Source of the DNA: Curtobacterium flaccumfaciens
Lineage (GTDB): Bacteria; Actinomycetota; Actinomycetes; Actinomycetales; Microbacteriaceae
NCBI RefSeq assembly: GCF_013359815.1
Contig: NZ_JABMCF010000039.1
Coordinates: forward strand, 248,001 to 312,000
Direction: 5' to 3'
Length of the DNA: 64,000 bases
The notes beneath the pieces were generated by a model. The model did no database searches and was not told the DNA's origin. It was given only the letters and a program-made list of their open reading frames with translations. The position numbers and the translations under genes were made by a program. Below are positions 32,790 through 41,428 of this stretch, piece after piece (positions within the stretch are counted from its first letter, which is position 1; each line of letters starts with the position of its first letter).

Positions 32790-33632
32790 ATGATCGTCAT
32801 CACCGGGGCCACCGGAGCCCTCAACGGCGCGACCGCCGACCACCTGCTCGAGCACCTCGCGCCGTCCGACCTGGCGGTGGTGGCCCGTGATCCGGCCCGA
32901 GCACAGCGGTTCGCCGACCGCGGCGTCGAGGTCCGCCGAGGCGACTACGCCGAACCGGAGACCCTGCCGGCAGCCTTCGCGGGCGCCGACCAGCTCCTGC
33001 TCGTCTCCTCGAGCGACCCAGCCGCCGACGCCGTCGCGCTGCACCGTGCTGCGGTCGACGCAGCCGTGGACGCCGGCGTCGGCCGGGTCCTGTACACGAG
33101 CCACCAGGGCGCCGCGCACGGTTCGCCCTTCGTGCCCGCAGCGCACCACGCCGCCACCGAGGACCTGCTCCGCGACTCCGGACTGCCGTGGACGAGCCTG
33201 CGGAACGGCTTCTACGCGCACAGCGCCGCCTGGATGACGGGACCGTGGCAGGAGACCGGCACGGTGTCCGTCCCCGTCGACGGCCGGGTGTCGTGGACCG
33301 CCCGCGAGGACGCCGCAGAGGCAGCCGCCGCGATCCTGCTCGCCGATCAGCCGTTCGAAGGGCCGGTGACGCTCACCGCTCCGGACGCGCCGACCTTCGC
33401 CGACCTGGCTCGGCAGGCGTCCGAGGTGTCCGGTCGGACGATCGGGTTCGAGGCCCTGGGCGAGGACGAGTGGCGTGCCCGTGCGCTGGCCGCGGGGCAG
33501 GACCCGCACATGGTCGCGTTCCTGCTCGGCATGTACCAGGCCGCCGAGCGGGGCCTGTTCGCCGGCACCGATCCGCTGCTCGGCGAGCTGCTCGGTCGCG
33601 CCCCACGACCGGTCCGCGACCAGCTCAGCTGA
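32790..33632 (+). CDS. NmrA-like NAD(P)H-binding oxidoreductase
   Basis: A 280-aa atypical SDR resembling quinone oxidoreductase QOR2. The nucleotide motif is IVITGATGALNGATADHLL with a Gly-x-x-Gly spacing variant. LLLVSSSDPAADA and VGRVLYTSHQGAAHG are the family strands, and LPWTSLRNGFYAHSA is the substrate segment. GGAGAAG precedes the ATG. It is divergent from the 250-aa TetR gene and likely repressed by it, a common arrangement for electrophile- or quinone-induced reductases. Its last eight bases overlap the end of the convergent triose-phosphate-isomerase-like gene. Confidence 0.87.
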   Translation: MIVITGATGALNGATADHLLEHLAPSDLAVVARDPARAQRFADRGVEVRRGDYAEPETLPAAFAGADQLLLVSSSDPAADAVALHRAAVDAAVDAGVGRVLYTSHQGAAHGSPFVPAAHHAATEDLLRDSGLPWTSLRNGFYAHSAAWMTGPWQETGTVSVPVDGRVSWTAREDAAEAAAAILLADQPFEGPVTLTAPDAPTFADLARQASEVSGRTIGFEALGEDEWRARALAAGQDPHMVAFLLGMYQAAERGLFAGTDPLLGELLGRAPRPVRDQLS

Positions 33633-34392
33633 GCGCCGCGACCTCGTCGAGGATCGCCTCGACCGCTGCGGGGTCGTGCGCGAACCGTCCGAGGAACAGC
33701 CCGCCGATCCGGCCCTGCCCCCGGGTGAGCAGACCCGGTCCCGCGCTGCCCCCGTAGAGGACGGTGCTGGGGTGCAGCTCGGGCCGGGTGGCGAGGTGCT
33801 GCTCGATCCCGTCGAGCACCGTCACGATGTGCTCGTCCGGCGCGGGTGCCGGAGCGCCGATCGCCCACACCGGCTCGTAGGCGACGGTCAGGGGTCCGGC
33901 GAGACCGTCGGCGAAGGCGGTCGAGACGGCCCGGTCGAGCTGCGCGGTCACCGCCGCCACTGCTTCCGCTGCACCCGACCGGGAGGCCCGGGTGGTCTCC
34001 CCGACGCAGACCAGCGGACGCAGGTGGTTGCGGAACGCCGCGTGCACCTTCCCCGCGATCGTCGCGTCGTCCTCGTGGAACAGGGAGCGCCGTTCCGCGT
34101 GCCCGATCTCGACCAGGTCGACGCCGATCTCCCGCAGTTCGGTGCCCGAGACCTCGCCGGTGAACGCGCCTGCGTCGGCCCACGACAGGTCCTGCGCGGC
34201 GAGGAGCACACCGGTGCCGGCGAGCAGGTCACGCACCGGGACGAGGGCCGGGAACGTCGGCGCCACGAAGAGCGACGCCGCACCCGAGCGCACCGCGGGG
34301 TGTCGCCGGGCGATGTCCGCGACCTCGGCGGCCCACGACAGCGTCCGGGCCTGCGAGAAGTACGTCTTCAGCGACACCCCGACGGTGATCAC
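33625..34392 (-). CDS. Triose-phosphate isomerase family protein, erythrulose-phosphate isomerase-like
   Basis: A 255-aa TIM-family protein with the catalytic set Lys9 in GVSLKTYF, His in EIGHAERR near 97 and Glu in VAYEPVWAIG near 168. The phosphate loop is VLYGGSAGPG. The standard GNWKMN opening is replaced by VSLKTYF, a change seen in isomerases of four-carbon keto sugar phosphates (EryH/LerI type). It directly follows a DhaK-DhaL kinase with a GTGA overlap, matching the erythrulose kinase/isomerase pairing. Conversion of L-erythrulose 1-phosphate to D-erythrulose 4-phosphate is therefore more likely than glycolysis, but this is inference. Confidence 0.85.
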   Translation of the reverse strand: MITVGVSLKTYFSQARTLSWAAEVADIARRHPAVRSGAASLFVAPTFPALVPVRDLLAGTGVLLAAQDLSWADAGAFTGEVSGTELREIGVDLVEIGHAERRSLFHEDDATIAGKVHAAFRNHLRPLVCVGETTRASRSGAAEAVAAVTAQLDRAVSTAFADGLAGPLTVAYEPVWAIGAPAPAPDEHIVTVLDGIEQHLATRPELHPSTVLYGGSAGPGLLTRGQGRIGGLFLGRFAHDPAAVEAILDEVAALS

Positions 34393-36095
34393 GGCGCGAC
34401 CGTCTCCACGACGAGGGCGAAGGACAGCGCGCCTGGGTCCGCGGTGCCGACGGCCTGGTCTGCGTGGGTGCGCGCCCGGCCCATCTTCGGCACGAGGGAC
34501 TCCGTGGCGTCGGCGGCTTCGCGAGCGGCACGGACGGCGTCGCCCCAGGCCTCGGCGAGCGCCGCCCCGGCGTCGAGCCGGGTGCGGAGCACCTCGTCGA
34601 ACGGCACCAGGGCGTCCACCATCGTCTTGTCACCGACGGTGGCGCCGAACGCGAGCACGGCCTCGGTGGCCGCGCGGACCCCCTGCGCGACGGTGGCGCC
34701 CGACGGACGCGAGTCGTCCCCGACAACGCGACCCAGTGCCTCCAGGGCGGCACCCCAGATCGCACCGGACGTGCCGCCGGCCTTGTCGGACCAGGCATCC
34801 GCGGCGACCAGCAGGACGGTGCCGGCACCGGCACCGCGGCTGACCGCGTCGGCGGCTGCGACGTCGGCGGCGTGCGATCCGCGCTGCATCCCGATGCCGT
34901 GGTCACCGTCACCGGCCACGGCGTCGACGCGGCCGAGTTCGTCGGCGTGTTCGTCGAGGACGGCTCGGACCGCGGCGAACCCGGCGGCGACCTGCTCGGC
35001 GACCGCACGGGACTCGTCGGTCGCCGGGCCGATGCCGACACCCTCGGCGTCCGCCGCCACGGTCGACGGGTCGACCCGCTGTTCGGCGACGGCACCGCCC
35101 TTGCGGTAGGCGGGGGTGTCCGCGGGTGCTGCCCAGAGGTCCTCGAGCTCGTCGTCGAGCCAGAACAGCGTCAGGGAGACCCCGGCCATGTCGAAGCTCG
35201 TGACGAGTTCGCCGACCTCGGGCTCCACGATGACGACGCCGGCGTCCGCCAGGCGCCGCTGCACCGAGCGGTAGACGACGAAGAGCTCCTCGTACTTGAC
35301 CGAGCCCAGGCCGTTCAGGATCGGGACCACCCGCTGGCCCTCGAGTGCCACGCCGTCGGGCAGTTCGTCGAGCAGCCGGGACACCAGCAGCTCGGCCAGC
35401 CCGTCCGCGGTGGGCACGTCCGTCTCGTCGATGCCCCGCTCGCCGTGGATGCCCATGCCGACCGCCATCCGGCCCTCGGGCACCGTGAACAGGGGTTCCT
35501 CGGCGCCGGGCAGGGAGCACCCGGAGAACGCGACGCCGAAGCTGCGCGTCCGGTCGTTCGCCCGTTCGGCGACGGCGGTGACCGTGTCGAGGTCGTCCCC
35601 GCGCTCGGCGGCGGCGCCGGCGACCTTGAAGACGCAGAGGTCACCCGCGATGCCGCGGCGCTTCGCGCGGTCGTCGGCCGGGGCGCTCGTCACGTCGTCG
35701 GTGACGCGGACCGTCCGCACCGGGATGCCATCGGCCTCGAGTGTGCGCGCCGCGGCGTCGAAGTTCAGGACGTCACCGGCGTAGTTGCCGTAGCTGAGCA
35801 GCACACCGCCACCGTGCTCCGCGGCCTTCGCGACCCCGGTGACCTGCTGGGCGCTGGGGCTGGCGAACAGGTTGCCCATCGCGGCACCGGCGGCCAAGCC
35901 GTGGCCGACCAGCCCGCCGAACGCGGGGTAGTGACCCGAGCCCCCGCCGATCACGACCGCGACCGTGCCGTCGGGGCTCGTGGTGGAGCGGGCGACCCCG
36001 CCGTGCACCTTCCGCACCCACCGCTCGTTCGCGGCGACGAAGCCGTCGGTCGCCTCGTCGGCGAAGTCCGCCGGGTCGTTGAACAGTCTGGTCAT
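34389..36095 (-). CDS. Dihydroxyacetone kinase family protein, fused DhaK-DhaL (erythrulose kinase-like)
   Basis: A 568-aa ATP-dependent kinase joining a DhaK domain (residues 1 to about 330) and a DhaL domain (about 365 to 568). DhaK shows VVIGGGSGHYPAFGGLVGHG, the substrate-binding glycine loop, and VGMGIHGERGI with the His that forms a hemiaminal with the keto substrate. DhaL shows VAGDGDHGIGMQRG, whose Asp residues bind Mg-ATP. No PTS partner DhaM is nearby. It phosphorylates a short-chain ketose such as dihydroxyacetone or erythrulose. It overlaps both the MFS gene before it and the TIM-like gene after it by four bases. Context favours a C4 ketose. Confidence 0.9.
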   Translation of the reverse strand: MTRLFNDPADFADEATDGFVAANERWVRKVHGGVARSTTSPDGTVAVVIGGGSGHYPAFGGLVGHGLAAGAAMGNLFASPSAQQVTGVAKAAEHGGGVLLSYGNYAGDVLNFDAAARTLEADGIPVRTVRVTDDVTSAPADDRAKRRGIAGDLCVFKVAGAAAERGDDLDTVTAVAERANDRTRSFGVAFSGCSLPGAEEPLFTVPEGRMAVGMGIHGERGIDETDVPTADGLAELLVSRLLDELPDGVALEGQRVVPILNGLGSVKYEELFVVYRSVQRRLADAGVVIVEPEVGELVTSFDMAGVSLTLFWLDDELEDLWAAPADTPAYRKGGAVAEQRVDPSTVAADAEGVGIGPATDESRAVAEQVAAGFAAVRAVLDEHADELGRVDAVAGDGDHGIGMQRGSHAADVAAADAVSRGAGAGTVLLVAADAWSDKAGGTSGAIWGAALEALGRVVGDDSRPSGATVAQGVRAATEAVLAFGATVGDKTMVDALVPFDEVLRTRLDAGAALAEAWGDAVRAAREAADATESLVPKMGRARTHADQAVGTADPGALSFALVVETVAP

Positions 36096-37483
36096 CGCTT
36101 GCTGCCCTTCGGGTCGGTGGTGCGGACGTGCGAGGTGTCGAGCAGCTCGTCGGCCTTGGCCCCGCGGAAGAACTTGGTGCAGAAGATCATCACCGCGGCG
36201 ACGAACGCCAGGACGCCGAGCGAGACGATGCCGAACGCACCGCTGTCGGTGGGCACCACCTCGTTGATCGCGGTGCGCATGATCGGGGCGACGAACCCAC
36301 CGAGGTTGCCGAGCGAGTTGATCAGGCCGATGCCCGCTGCGGCTGCGGCACCGGTCAGGAACGCCGTCGGGTACGCCCAGGTGATCGGGCCGACGGCCAG
36401 GAAGCTCGCGACGGCCAGGGTGATGAACAGGATGCCGAGCACGGGCTGCCCGTTCGCACCCGCCCACGCCGAGCCGAGGATCGACAGGCCGGTCGTGACG
36501 TAGAACAGCGTGCCCCAGCGCCGGCGGCGTCCGACGGAGTCCGCCCGCGACCCGATCAGGTAGCAGGCGACGAGCCCGACGAGCCACGGGACCGCGGACA
36601 CCAGACCGACCTGCCAGCCGACGTCCTGCCCGAGCAGCGAGGACACCTGCTGCGGCAGGTAGAACGTCGTGCCGTAGACGGCGACCTGCAGGCAGAAGTA
36701 GATGATCGTGAAGTACCAGACGCGCCCGCTCGCCATCGCGCGCCAGATGCCCTTCGGGCCGTCCTCGCTGCGGGCCGTGTCCTCGCGCTCCATGGCCGCG
36801 GTGAGCGACGCCTTCTCGCCCGGTTCGAGCCACTTCGCCTGCTGCGGACTGTTCGTCAGGAACACCAGGGCCGCGATGCCCGCCAGCACCGCGAGGATCC
36901 CCTCGCCGGCGAACATGACCTGCCAGCCGTGGAACGGCGTGACCTGGTCACCGATGCTGATCAGGCCGCCGGACAGCGGGGCGCCGATCATCTGCGAGAA
37001 CGGCTGCGCCAGGTAGAAGATCGCGAACATGCGCACGCGCACCTTGTTCGGGAACCACTCGGACAGGTACATGATCACGCCCGGGAACAACCCGGCCTCG
37101 GTCACACCCAGGATGAACCGCAGGATGATGAACATCGTGTCGTTCGTCGTGAAGGCGAACAGTGCGGCGACGATGCCCCACGTGACGGCGATGCGGGCGA
37201 GCCAGAAGCGCGCACCGAACCGCTTGAGCAGCAGGTTCGACGGGATCTCGAAGATCGCGTAGCCGATGAAGAAGATGCCGGCGCCCAGGGCGAAGGCGGC
37301 GTCGGAGATGCCACGGTCGACGCGCAGGGCCTCTTCGGCGAAACCGACGTTCGTGCGGTCGAGGAACGCGACGAAGTACAGGATGACGAGCATCGGCATG
37401 AGGTGCTTCGTCGCCTTGCCGATGGCGGACTTCAGGCCGGGGTCGTTCGTCGACCCGAGCGCGGGGGCAGGGGGTAGTGACAC
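36092..37483 (-). CDS. MFS transporter, anion:cation symporter (D-galactonate/phthalate permease-like)
   Basis: A 463-aa transporter with twelve predicted helices. DRTNVGFAEEAL lies in the first loop, a signature of the ACS family, which imports organic and sugar acids with protons. ITVTWG-type helix 4 and LFPGVIMYLSEWFPNKVRVR in the next segment are also typical. The start is a GTG with AAAGGAG upstream. Sugar-acid specificity fits the dehydrogenase, TIM-barrel protein and kinase encoded around it. Its stop overlaps the kinase start. Confidence 0.88.
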   Translation of the reverse strand: MSLPPAPALGSTNDPGLKSAIGKATKHLMPMLVILYFVAFLDRTNVGFAEEALRVDRGISDAAFALGAGIFFIGYAIFEIPSNLLLKRFGARFWLARIAVTWGIVAALFAFTTNDTMFIILRFILGVTEAGLFPGVIMYLSEWFPNKVRVRMFAIFYLAQPFSQMIGAPLSGGLISIGDQVTPFHGWQVMFAGEGILAVLAGIAALVFLTNSPQQAKWLEPGEKASLTAAMEREDTARSEDGPKGIWRAMASGRVWYFTIIYFCLQVAVYGTTFYLPQQVSSLLGQDVGWQVGLVSAVPWLVGLVACYLIGSRADSVGRRRRWGTLFYVTTGLSILGSAWAGANGQPVLGILFITLAVASFLAVGPITWAYPTAFLTGAAAAAGIGLINSLGNLGGFVAPIMRTAINEVVPTDSGAFGIVSLGVLAFVAAVMIFCTKFFRGAKADELLDTSHVRTTDPKGSKR

Positions 37484-37603
37484 GGGTTCGCTCCTTTGCG
37501 AGCACGGTGCGGTCGTTCTGGCGTCCGGCGGTCGGTTCGGTCGTCCGGGCGGGAGGCACGGATCGCGTCGCCCGGTCGGCGCGCGCTCCGTGGGCGGCTG
37601 GCC

Positions 37604-38389
37604 CTAGTGCATGTACAGGCCGCCGTCGACGTTGAGCGTCTGGCCCGTGACGAACCCGGCGTCCTCGCTGATCAGGTACGCGATGGCGGCAGCGATGTCC
37701 CGCGGGGTGCCGATGCGCGGCAGCACGCCGTCGGCGGCCATCTCGGCCTTCCGTTCCTCGGACAGGGTGCCGCCCATGATGTCGGTGTCGATCGGACCGG
37801 GGGCGATCGCGTTGACCGTGACGCCGCGCGGGCCGAGCTCGCGCGCCAGGCCACGGGTCAGGCCGATCACGCCGGCCTTCGCCACCGTGTACGGGGTCTT
37901 GCTGAAGGTGCCGCCGCCGCGCTGGGCGGAGACCGACGACAGGTTCACGATGCGCCCGTAGCCGGACCGCACCATCGACTCCGCCGCCCGCAGACTGGCG
38001 AAGTGCACGCCGTCGAGGTTGATCGACAGCACCCGGTGCCACTCCCCCTCGGGCAGGTCGAGGTAGGCGTGCGCGGAGGAGACCCCAGCCAGGTTCACGA
38101 GCGCGGTGATCGGCCGGAGTTCGGCCTCGATCGTGTCGAAGGCCGCACGGACGGCGAACTCATCGGCGACGTTCGCACCGACACCGACGGCCCGCACGCC
38201 GTGCTGTTCGCGGATCTCGGCGGCGACCTGCTCGCTCGCCGTCTGGTCGAGGTCGATGATCCCGACGTCCCACCCGGCCTCGGCCAGGTGGTGGGCGGTG
38301 GCGCGGCCGATGCCCCGCGGTGAGGCGGCCCCGGTGAGGACGACGGTGCGGTCCCGGTGCTGGCCGGCTGACTGGTTCTGGTCGCTCAT
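37604..38389 (-). CDS. Short-chain dehydrogenase/reductase
   Basis: A 261-aa classical SDR. The NAD(P) motif is TGAASPRGIGRATA (near residues 19-32), NLAG in LVNLAGVS is the structural motif, and the catalytic Ser/Tyr/Lys lie in NLSSVSAQRGG and YTVAKAG. The C-terminus GFVTGQTLNVDGGLYMH is typical. Asp in GIIDLDQ after strand 2 favours NAD. It probably oxidises a sugar, lactol or polyol intermediate in the operon. It lies 16 bases after the 3-hydroxyacyl-CoA-dehydrogenase-like gene and 120 bases before the MFS gene. Confidence 0.9.
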   Translation of the reverse strand: MSDQNQSAGQHRDRTVVLTGAASPRGIGRATAHHLAEAGWDVGIIDLDQTASEQVAAEIREQHGVRAVGVGANVADEFAVRAAFDTIEAELRPITALVNLAGVSSAHAYLDLPEGEWHRVLSINLDGVHFASLRAAESMVRSGYGRIVNLSSVSAQRGGGTFSKTPYTVAKAGVIGLTRGLARELGPRGVTVNAIAPGPIDTDIMGGTLSEERKAEMAADGVLPRIGTPRDIAAAIAYLISEDAGFVTGQTLNVDGGLYMH

Positions 38390-38404
38390 GGTGTCCCTCC
38401 CGCC

Positions 38405-39358
38405 TCAGTGGATCGGTGCCGGGCCGAGCTCGTCGAGGAGCTTCTGCATCGCGACGTACGCCTTGTTCCGGTAGGCCACGAGCTCGGGCGTGCGGTCGGC
38501 CGGCACCTCGAGGTACCCGGCGCCGGACTTCGTGCCGAGCTCACCGGCGTCGACGTGCTGCTGCAGCGACGGCGGGGTGGCGAAGCGCTCGGGCCAGCGG
38601 GTCTGCAGCGACTCGAAGCAGAACGCGTAGACGTCGAGCCCGGCCATGTCGGCGATCGCGAACGGGCCGAAGAACGGCAGGCGGAACCCGAACGTGGTCC
38701 GCACGATGGTGTCGATGTCGTCGGGGCTCGCGATGCCCTCGTCGGCGATCTTCGTGGCCTCCTCGAACAGCGCGTACTGCAGGCGGTTCAGGACGAACCC
38801 CGTCGAGTCCTTCACCCGCGCCGACTGCTTGCCGGTCGCGGCGACGACGGTCTCGCCGACCTCGATCGCGTGCTCGTTCGTGGTCGGGTGCGGGATGAGC
38901 TCGACGCCGGGGATGAACGGTGCCGGGTTCGAGAAGTGCACGCCGAGGAACCGCTCCGGGCCCACGACCGCCTCGGCCAGCGACTCGATCAGGATCGTCG
39001 AGGTGTTCGAGCCGATCACGGCGTCGGGGCGGGCGGCCTCGCTGATGCGGCGGAGCGTGGCGTGCTTGATCTCGAGCTTCTCGGGCACGGCCTCTTCGAT
39101 GAAGTCCGCGTCGGCGACGACGGCCTCGATCGACTCTGCGGCGCTCAGGTGTGCGCGGACCCGTTCGACGGCGTCCTCGGGGAACAGCCCGTCGGCGACG
39201 AACTGTGCGGTCTCGCCGAGCAGTCGCTCCAGGTTCTGCTGGGCGATCTCGGCCGAGACGTCGGCGATCCGGACGGTGTGGCCGGCGAGGGCGAGGACCT
39301 GGGCGATCCCGCCGCCCATGTAGCCGGACCCGACGACGGCGATGTCGAGGGTGCTCAT
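38405..39358 (-). CDS. 3-hydroxyacyl-CoA dehydrogenase family protein, L-gulonate 3-dehydrogenase-like
   Basis: A 317-aa dehydrogenase. The N-terminal Rossmann domain starts DIAVVGSGYMGGGIAQVLAL, and FLGVHFSNPAPFIPGVELI plus the KDSTGFVLNRLQYALFEEA hinge match the 3HCDH family. The C-terminal helical domain follows. No CoA thioesterase, hydratase or thiolase is nearby. In a sugar operon such proteins resemble L-gulonate 3-dehydrogenase (lambda-crystallin), which oxidises C3 of a sugar acid to a beta-keto acid. Its ATG overlaps the stop of the TIM-barrel gene. The product would decarboxylate to a ketose one carbon shorter. Confidence 0.87.
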   Translation of the reverse strand: MSTLDIAVVGSGYMGGGIAQVLALAGHTVRIADVSAEIAQQNLERLLGETAQFVADGLFPEDAVERVRAHLSAAESIEAVVADADFIEEAVPEKLEIKHATLRRISEAARPDAVIGSNTSTILIESLAEAVVGPERFLGVHFSNPAPFIPGVELIPHPTTNEHAIEVGETVVAATGKQSARVKDSTGFVLNRLQYALFEEATKIADEGIASPDDIDTIVRTTFGFRLPFFGPFAIADMAGLDVYAFCFESLQTRWPERFATPPSLQQHVDAGELGTKSGAGYLEVPADRTPELVAYRNKAYVAMQKLLDELGPAPIH

Positions 39359-40377
39359 CGGATTGCTCCTTCGGTGCTGGTTGCTGCAGTCGGGGTCGCC
39401 GTCGCGTCGAGCTTCGTCGTCGCGAGGACGGACCGGATGTACTGCTGGTTGGTGGCGCAGACGCCGAGGCTGTCCCCGCCGTACTGCTCGGTCATGACGA
39501 TCCCGCGGAACCCGTCGGCGACGGCGTCGCGCAGGACCTGGCGGTAGTTGATGAGGCCCGTCTCCATGGTGCTCGGCGCGCTCGTCGCCCAGCTGCCGTC
39601 GCCGGCCTCGTCACGCGTGTAGTTCTTCACGTGCAGGTAGTTGGTGTGCGGCATGGTCTTCGCGAAGAGCTCCCGCCAGTCCTCGACCGGACGGTGCAGA
39701 CGGATGAGGTTCGCGACGTCCGCGTTCAGCCCGACGTTGTCGAGCCCGATCTCCTCGACCAGGCGGACCGCACTGTCGGCGGTGCCGAGGTACGTGTCCT
39801 CGTACAGCTCGAGCGCCATCGGCAGCCCGACGCTCGCAGCGTGCTCGCCGAGCTCCCGCAGTCGCTTGACCGCAGCGGCCCAGACCTCCGGGTCGTCCGG
39901 GTCCTTCGGGCCCGGCGCCGTCCAGAACCACAGCGCCCGCTTCTGGGCGTCGGTGAACGGCTGGTGCAGCCCGGTCGAGAACACCTGCATGCCCCACTCG
40001 GCCGCCGCGTCGATGGTGCGGTGGGCGTACGCGAGGTTCTCGTCCTCGTGCCCGGGCTGGATGACGCTCTTGCGTTGCAGGTGCACCGAGGGGATGCCGA
40101 TGCCGTGCGCCTTCGCGACGGCGAAAAGCTCGTCGCGGCGCGAGGCTTCGAGGTCAGCGGGGCGGATGTGGCTGTCAGCGAGTTCGGCGAGCGAGAAGCC
40201 GACGGCCTCGATCTGCCCGAACACCTCGTCCCACACTGCGGCGGGGGCGTCGTGGAAGGCCGTCCCGTCGCGGGTGACCTGCGCGAACCCGTGCAGGCAG
40301 GCGGCGATCGGCCAGGTCTTCGACGTCCAGGTGGTGGGATCCCAATCCTGGTCGACCCAGTCCTGTGGAGTGGTCAC
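39355..40377 (-). CDS. Sugar phosphate isomerase/epimerase-like TIM-barrel protein
   Basis: A 340-aa TIM-barrel of the xylose isomerase-like superfamily, longer than the 266-aa paralog at 19001. Strand-end motifs include IPSVHLQRKSV, LPMALELYEDTYLG, NVGLNADVANLIRLH and TNYLHVKNYTRDE, with Glu, Asp and His positioned as metal ligands. VMTEQYGGDSLG follows near residue 295. First enzyme gene of the GntR-controlled operon. One homologous group, the 3-oxo-isoapionate decarboxylases, makes L-erythrulose from a beta-keto sugar acid; the adjacent C3 dehydrogenase and erythrulose-type kinase make that a plausible role. Epimerase or isomerase activity is the alternative. Confidence 0.85.
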   Translation of the reverse strand: MTTPQDWVDQDWDPTTWTSKTWPIAACLHGFAQVTRDGTAFHDAPAAVWDEVFGQIEAVGFSLAELADSHIRPADLEASRRDELFAVAKAHGIGIPSVHLQRKSVIQPGHEDENLAYAHRTIDAAAEWGMQVFSTGLHQPFTDAQKRALWFWTAPGPKDPDDPEVWAAAVKRLRELGEHAASVGLPMALELYEDTYLGTADSAVRLVEEIGLDNVGLNADVANLIRLHRPVEDWRELFAKTMPHTNYLHVKNYTRDEAGDGSWATSAPSTMETGLINYRQVLRDAVADGFRGIVMTEQYGGDSLGVCATNQQYIRSVLATTKLDATATPTAATSTEGAIR

Positions 40378-40418
40378 GGAATGCTCCCTTGCATGTCGTG
40401 GTGGTTCAGCCTTGAACC

Positions 40419-40436
40419 TCTTTCCTATAGGAAAGA
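40419..40436. promoter_or_regulatory. 18-bp perfect palindrome, probable GntR operator
   Basis: TCTTTCCTATAGGAAAGA is fully symmetric and lies 42 bases before the start of the first enzyme gene of the catabolic operon. Position and symmetry suit the FCD-type GntR regulator encoded immediately upstream. A degenerate relative, TCCTAGAGAA at 41195-41204, lies before the gntR start codon and may serve autoregulation. Confidence 0.7.
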
Positions 40437-40470
40437 TACTCGCACGACGCCGGAACGCAACCCCTCTGCC

Positions 40471-41187
40471 TCAGCTCGTGTGGGACGCGTCCGCGCGCGA
40501 ACGCAACCGGACGGCGTCGATGTGGAGCCGCATCGCGGCGACGGCCGACGTCGGGTCCGCAGCCAGCGCCTCCAGGATGGCCCGGTGTTCCTGGACCGCA
40601 CGATCCGTGTCGTCCCCGCCACCCTCGACGATCTGCCGCATGCGGTGCACGCGCGTCGTGATGATCTCGGACATCTCCTCGAGGAACGGGTTCCGTGTCG
40701 CGTCGAAGATCAGCTGGTGGAACTGCCAGTCGCTGCGGAAGAAGCGGGCCATCAGTTCTTCCGGAGCGTGCGCAGCACCGACGGACGCGACCTCGGCGGC
40801 GACCGCAGCCTGCTCGTCGAGCGCTGCCGCGAGTCGCTCGCGCAGGCCGTCGACGTCACCGCGGGCCGCGAGCTCGACGGCGCCGCTCTCGACGATGAGC
40901 CGGGCGTCGAACAGGGCCTCGAGCTGGTCGCCGGCCAGGGGCGGGGAGACCCGGTAGCCCTTGTTCGCTTCACGGGTGACGAGGCCGGTGCGTTCGAGTT
41001 GCACCAGGGCTTCGCGCACCGGGGTCGGGGACACCCCGAGACTGCGGGCGAGGCCGTCGATCGACAGTCGCATGCCCGGTTCGACGTCGTGGCCCATCAG
41101 GACCTCGAGCACCCGGTCGTAGACGCGGTCGCGCAGACCGAGCTGCGTGATGCGCTCCGTCCCGAAGCCGGGCATGGTCGTGGACAT
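40471..41187 (-). CDS. GntR family transcriptional regulator (FCD/FadR subfamily)
   Basis: A 238-aa regulator. The N-terminal winged helix is LRDRVYDRVLEVLMGHDVEP with the recognition region GLARSLGVSPTPVREALVQL and wing GLVTREANKGYRVSP. The C-terminal FCD domain is all-helical and contains FHQLIFDATRNPFLEE and a final HIDAVRLRSRAD; Asp and His residues there bind metal or a carboxylate ligand. FCD regulators usually sense the sugar acid consumed by the operon they control. It is transcribed in the same direction as the catabolic genes, with a perfect palindrome in the 93-base gap. Confidence 0.9.
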   Translation of the reverse strand: MSTTMPGFGTERITQLGLRDRVYDRVLEVLMGHDVEPGMRLSIDGLARSLGVSPTPVREALVQLERTGLVTREANKGYRVSPPLAGDQLEALFDARLIVESGAVELAARGDVDGLRERLAAALDEQAAVAAEVASVGAAHAPEELMARFFRSDWQFHQLIFDATRNPFLEEMSEIITTRVHRMRQIVEGGGDDTDRAVQEHRAILEALAADPTSAVAAMRLHIDAVRLRSRADASHTS

Positions 41188-41428
41188 GGGTCGATCCTAG
41201 AGAATCCACGACTCGGGGCTCGGTGGGAGGGGGCCGAGCCAGGCTGCCCACGGCCGTCACCTTCTTCGATGTGGTCGCGGCATCACGCTCATGTCGTTGC
41301 CGGACTTGCTCGATTGCCTCTCCCTGCGCGCCCATATGGCGCTCTTGTGTCAACGGGTAATCGGCTAAGGCCTCAGGAAAACACGCGCCAAAAACGTAGC
41401 TGAACAACGGAACCGCACTATCAGACGC

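Noticed and set aside
38405-39358. Fatty-acid beta-oxidation 3-hydroxyacyl-CoA dehydrogenase
   Set aside because: No acyl-CoA genes are nearby and the operon encodes sugar-type enzymes; a sugar-acid C3 dehydrogenase fits better.
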